Below are positions 13,468 through 14,408 of a stretch of 14,408 nucleotides of DNA, one piece after another. The stretch's first letter is position 1. Each line of letters starts with the position of its first letter. The stretch spans positions 1-14,408 of the forward strand of contig USBM01000028.1 of NCBI GenBank assembly GCA_900552885.1. The letters are read 5' to 3'. The notes beneath the pieces are model-generated. The model was not told the origin of the DNA. It saw nothing but the letters and a program-made list of their open reading frames with translations, and did no database searches. Origin of the DNA: an uncultured Clostridium sp. Lineage in GTDB: Bacteria; Bacillota; Clostridia; Lachnospirales; Lachnospiraceae. A program made the position numbers and the translations under genes.

Positions 13468-13582
13468 AAAATTTTAAAAATTTTCCCGGCATTTGCCATA
13501 GTTTGGCAGGGTGGCATGATAAGCTTGATTCATGAACGATGTGAGTGCACAGATCACACGAAGAAAGGATTAGGTGATTATT
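13468..13582. other. AT-rich spacer after the YwmB-like gene
   Basis: Starts with two runs of AAAATTTT-type sequence (13467-13486), followed by a short hairpin TTGCCA-type repeat (TGCCA/TGGCA, about 13496-13510). No promoter or terminator is convincing. It leads into the small open reading frame that follows. Confidence 0.35.
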
Positions 13583-13690
13583 ATGAGACAGATAAAGAGA
13601 GCAATGGGAGATGTATGTGTATATGTGGTATGTGGAGTTTCGTTTCTTGTGTTGTTAGGGGAACTCATGAACTGGATGATGTATGTATAG
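13583..13690 (+). CDS. Possible 35-residue single-pass membrane peptide
   Basis: ATG at 13583 opens a 35-codon frame ending in TAG at 13690. The product has a basic start (MRQIKRAMG), a hydrophobic span (VCVYVVCGVSFLVLLG, about 11-26) and a short end (ELMNWMMYV). AGGATTAGGTG lies about 6-15 bases upstream and gives a plausible ribosome binding site. The layout (positive N-terminus, one span) is that of small membrane peptides, and it stands alone between the YwmB-like gene and mecA. An overlapping 83-codon frame in a different phase (13516-13767) has no ribosome binding site and looks like noise. I do not recognise a family. Confidence 0.5.
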   Translation: MRQIKRAMGDVCVYVVCGVSFLVLLGELMNWMMYV

Positions 13691-13748
13691 ACTTGATATG
13701 GTATATTAATTATGTTTTTTCTATGAACTTCTTTCATTTTTTATGGAG

Positions 13749-13804
13749 AATATGCTATACTAAATAATAAGAAAGTTGCATTTTAGATAAAAATATGCTA
13801 TTGT
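13749..13804 (+). promoter_or_regulatory. Tandem promoter region of mecA
   Basis: The proximal promoter is TTGCAT (13776-13781) and TATTGT (13799-13804), 17 bases apart. A second -10-like TATACT lies at 13756-13761 with a poor -35. The ten-base word AATATGCTAT occurs at 13749 and 13792, 43 bases apart, each across a -10 element. Confidence 0.6.
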
Positions 13805-13833
13805 TTATGCCACATATAAAAGGAGATGATTCT

Positions 13834-14408
13834 ATGAAGTTAGAACGACTAAGCGAGAATCAGATTCGCTGCACATTGAATAAAGAAGACCTTGCGGAGC
13901 GGGAGCTTATGCTTAATGAATTAGCTTATGGAACGGATAAGGCCAAAGAGTTATTTCGGGATATGATGGAGCAGGCTGCGGATGAGTTAGGATTTGAAGT
14001 GAATGATATTCCTCTCATGATCGAAGCCATTCCGGTGAATCCGGATTGTCTGATCCTGATCATAACGAAGGTAGATGATCCGGAAGAGTTAGATACCCGG
14101 TTTTCCCGTTTTTCAAAATATGCCAATATTGAGATTGATGCGGATGATGATAGTGATTCCGATAATGAAGACGATGATGATTTTTCACTCAATCCGGAAT
14201 CTTTGTTAGAGACCATTTCTGACATTGTAGAGAATATTGAGCAGGTAAAGCAACAGACAGAGTCCGGAAAGAACCCGAATTTTGTTCCATTGTCTGCGGC
14301 TGTTCGTGAGAACAATAAGAAGAAGGCAGATAAGAATAAGGATAAGAAGAAAGAAGTTTCCCAGGCAGCCGGTTATCGCATTTTTTCTTTTCGGAATATT
14401 AATGATAT
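13834..14408 (+). CDS. mecA: Adaptor protein MecA, cut by the window end
   Basis: 191 codons are visible, with no stop before the window edge. MecA recognises target proteins and delivers them to the ClpC-ClpP protease, and in Bacillus it controls competence. The N-terminal substrate-binding domain (1-75) is clear: ERLSENQIRCTLNKEDL, ELAYGTDKAKELFRDM, then DEL. An acidic linker (DADDDSDSDNEDDDDF, about 107-125) and a Lys/Glu-rich stretch (168-182) follow. The ClpC-binding C-terminal domain begins near the edge (YRIFSF) and is mostly outside the window. AGGAG lies eight bases before the ATG. The family is usually 220-260 residues, so about a quarter to a third is missing here. Confidence 0.9.
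   Translation, partial: MKLERLSENQIRCTLNKEDLAERELMLNELAYGTDKAKELFRDMMEQAADELGFEVNDIPLMIEAIPVNPDCLILIITKVDDPEELDTRFSRFSKYANIEIDADDDSDSDNEDDDDFSLNPESLLETISDIVENIEQVKQQTESGKNPNFVPLSAAVRENNKKKADKNKDKKKEVSQAAGYRIFSFRNIND

Noticed and set aside
13516..13767. 83-codon frame after the YwmB-like gene
   Set aside because: No ribosome binding site and unnatural composition; the 35-codon frame within it in another phase has a better start context.
1..14408. CRISPR array, insertion sequence, phage genes, tRNA or rRNA
   Set aside because: No regularly spaced direct repeats, transposase motifs, terminal inverted repeats or stable RNA gene structures were seen on either strand.

Overview
The window looks like a chromosomal stretch from a low-to-mid GC Gram-positive anaerobe of the Clostridia, most likely Lachnospiraceae. 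The pointers are strong AGGAGG-type ribosome binding sites, sigma-A-type TTGACA/TATAAT promoters, a mannose-family PTS operon, and MecA and YwmB-like proteins. The exact genus cannot be read from the sequence alone. The gene content is mostly ordinary; the interest lies in a sugar-amine PTS operon with its control region and in a pair of probable small RNAs.

Positions 1-2775 are read on the minus strand. From upstream to downstream these are two consecutive GntR/HutC-type regulators (2775-2035 and 2005-1313, 29 bases apart), a strong terminator embedded in the end of the second regulator, and a separately promoted secreted SGNH hydrolase with a fibronectin-III-like domain. The 302-base divergent control region (2776-3077) holds a near-consensus promoter for the rightward operon, a run of helically spaced TGGT repeats that probably form the GntR operator, and a 12-base palindrome in the leader.

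Positions 3078-7256 form one tightly packed operon: a SIS-domain deglycase/isomerase of the FrlB/FraB type, the four separate subunits of a mannose-family PTS transporter (IIA, IIB, IIC, IID), and a HAD phosphatase. The probable logic is PTS import and phosphorylation of a sugar-amine, possibly an Amadori product such as fructoselysine. The SIS enzyme would then split the phosphorylated product, with the HAD enzyme as an accessory phosphatase and the divergent GntR proteins sensing the substrate. The substrate is inferred.

Positions 7327-9800 hold a small DUF5684-like membrane protein with its own promoter, then aspS with a strong terminator. Positions 9840-10760 hold a NUDIX hydrolase flanked by two related elements. 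Read on the minus strand, each has a promoter, a small hairpin, an unpaired C-rich stretch and an intrinsic terminator, so they look like two paralogous C-rich small RNAs.

Positions 10822-13467 hold an SppA-type signal peptide peptidase overlapping an RDD-family membrane protein, then a terminator from which a YwmB-like exported protein takes its ribosome binding site. Next come a probable 35-residue single-pass membrane peptide (13583-13690) and the start of mecA (ClpC adaptor), cut by the window end.
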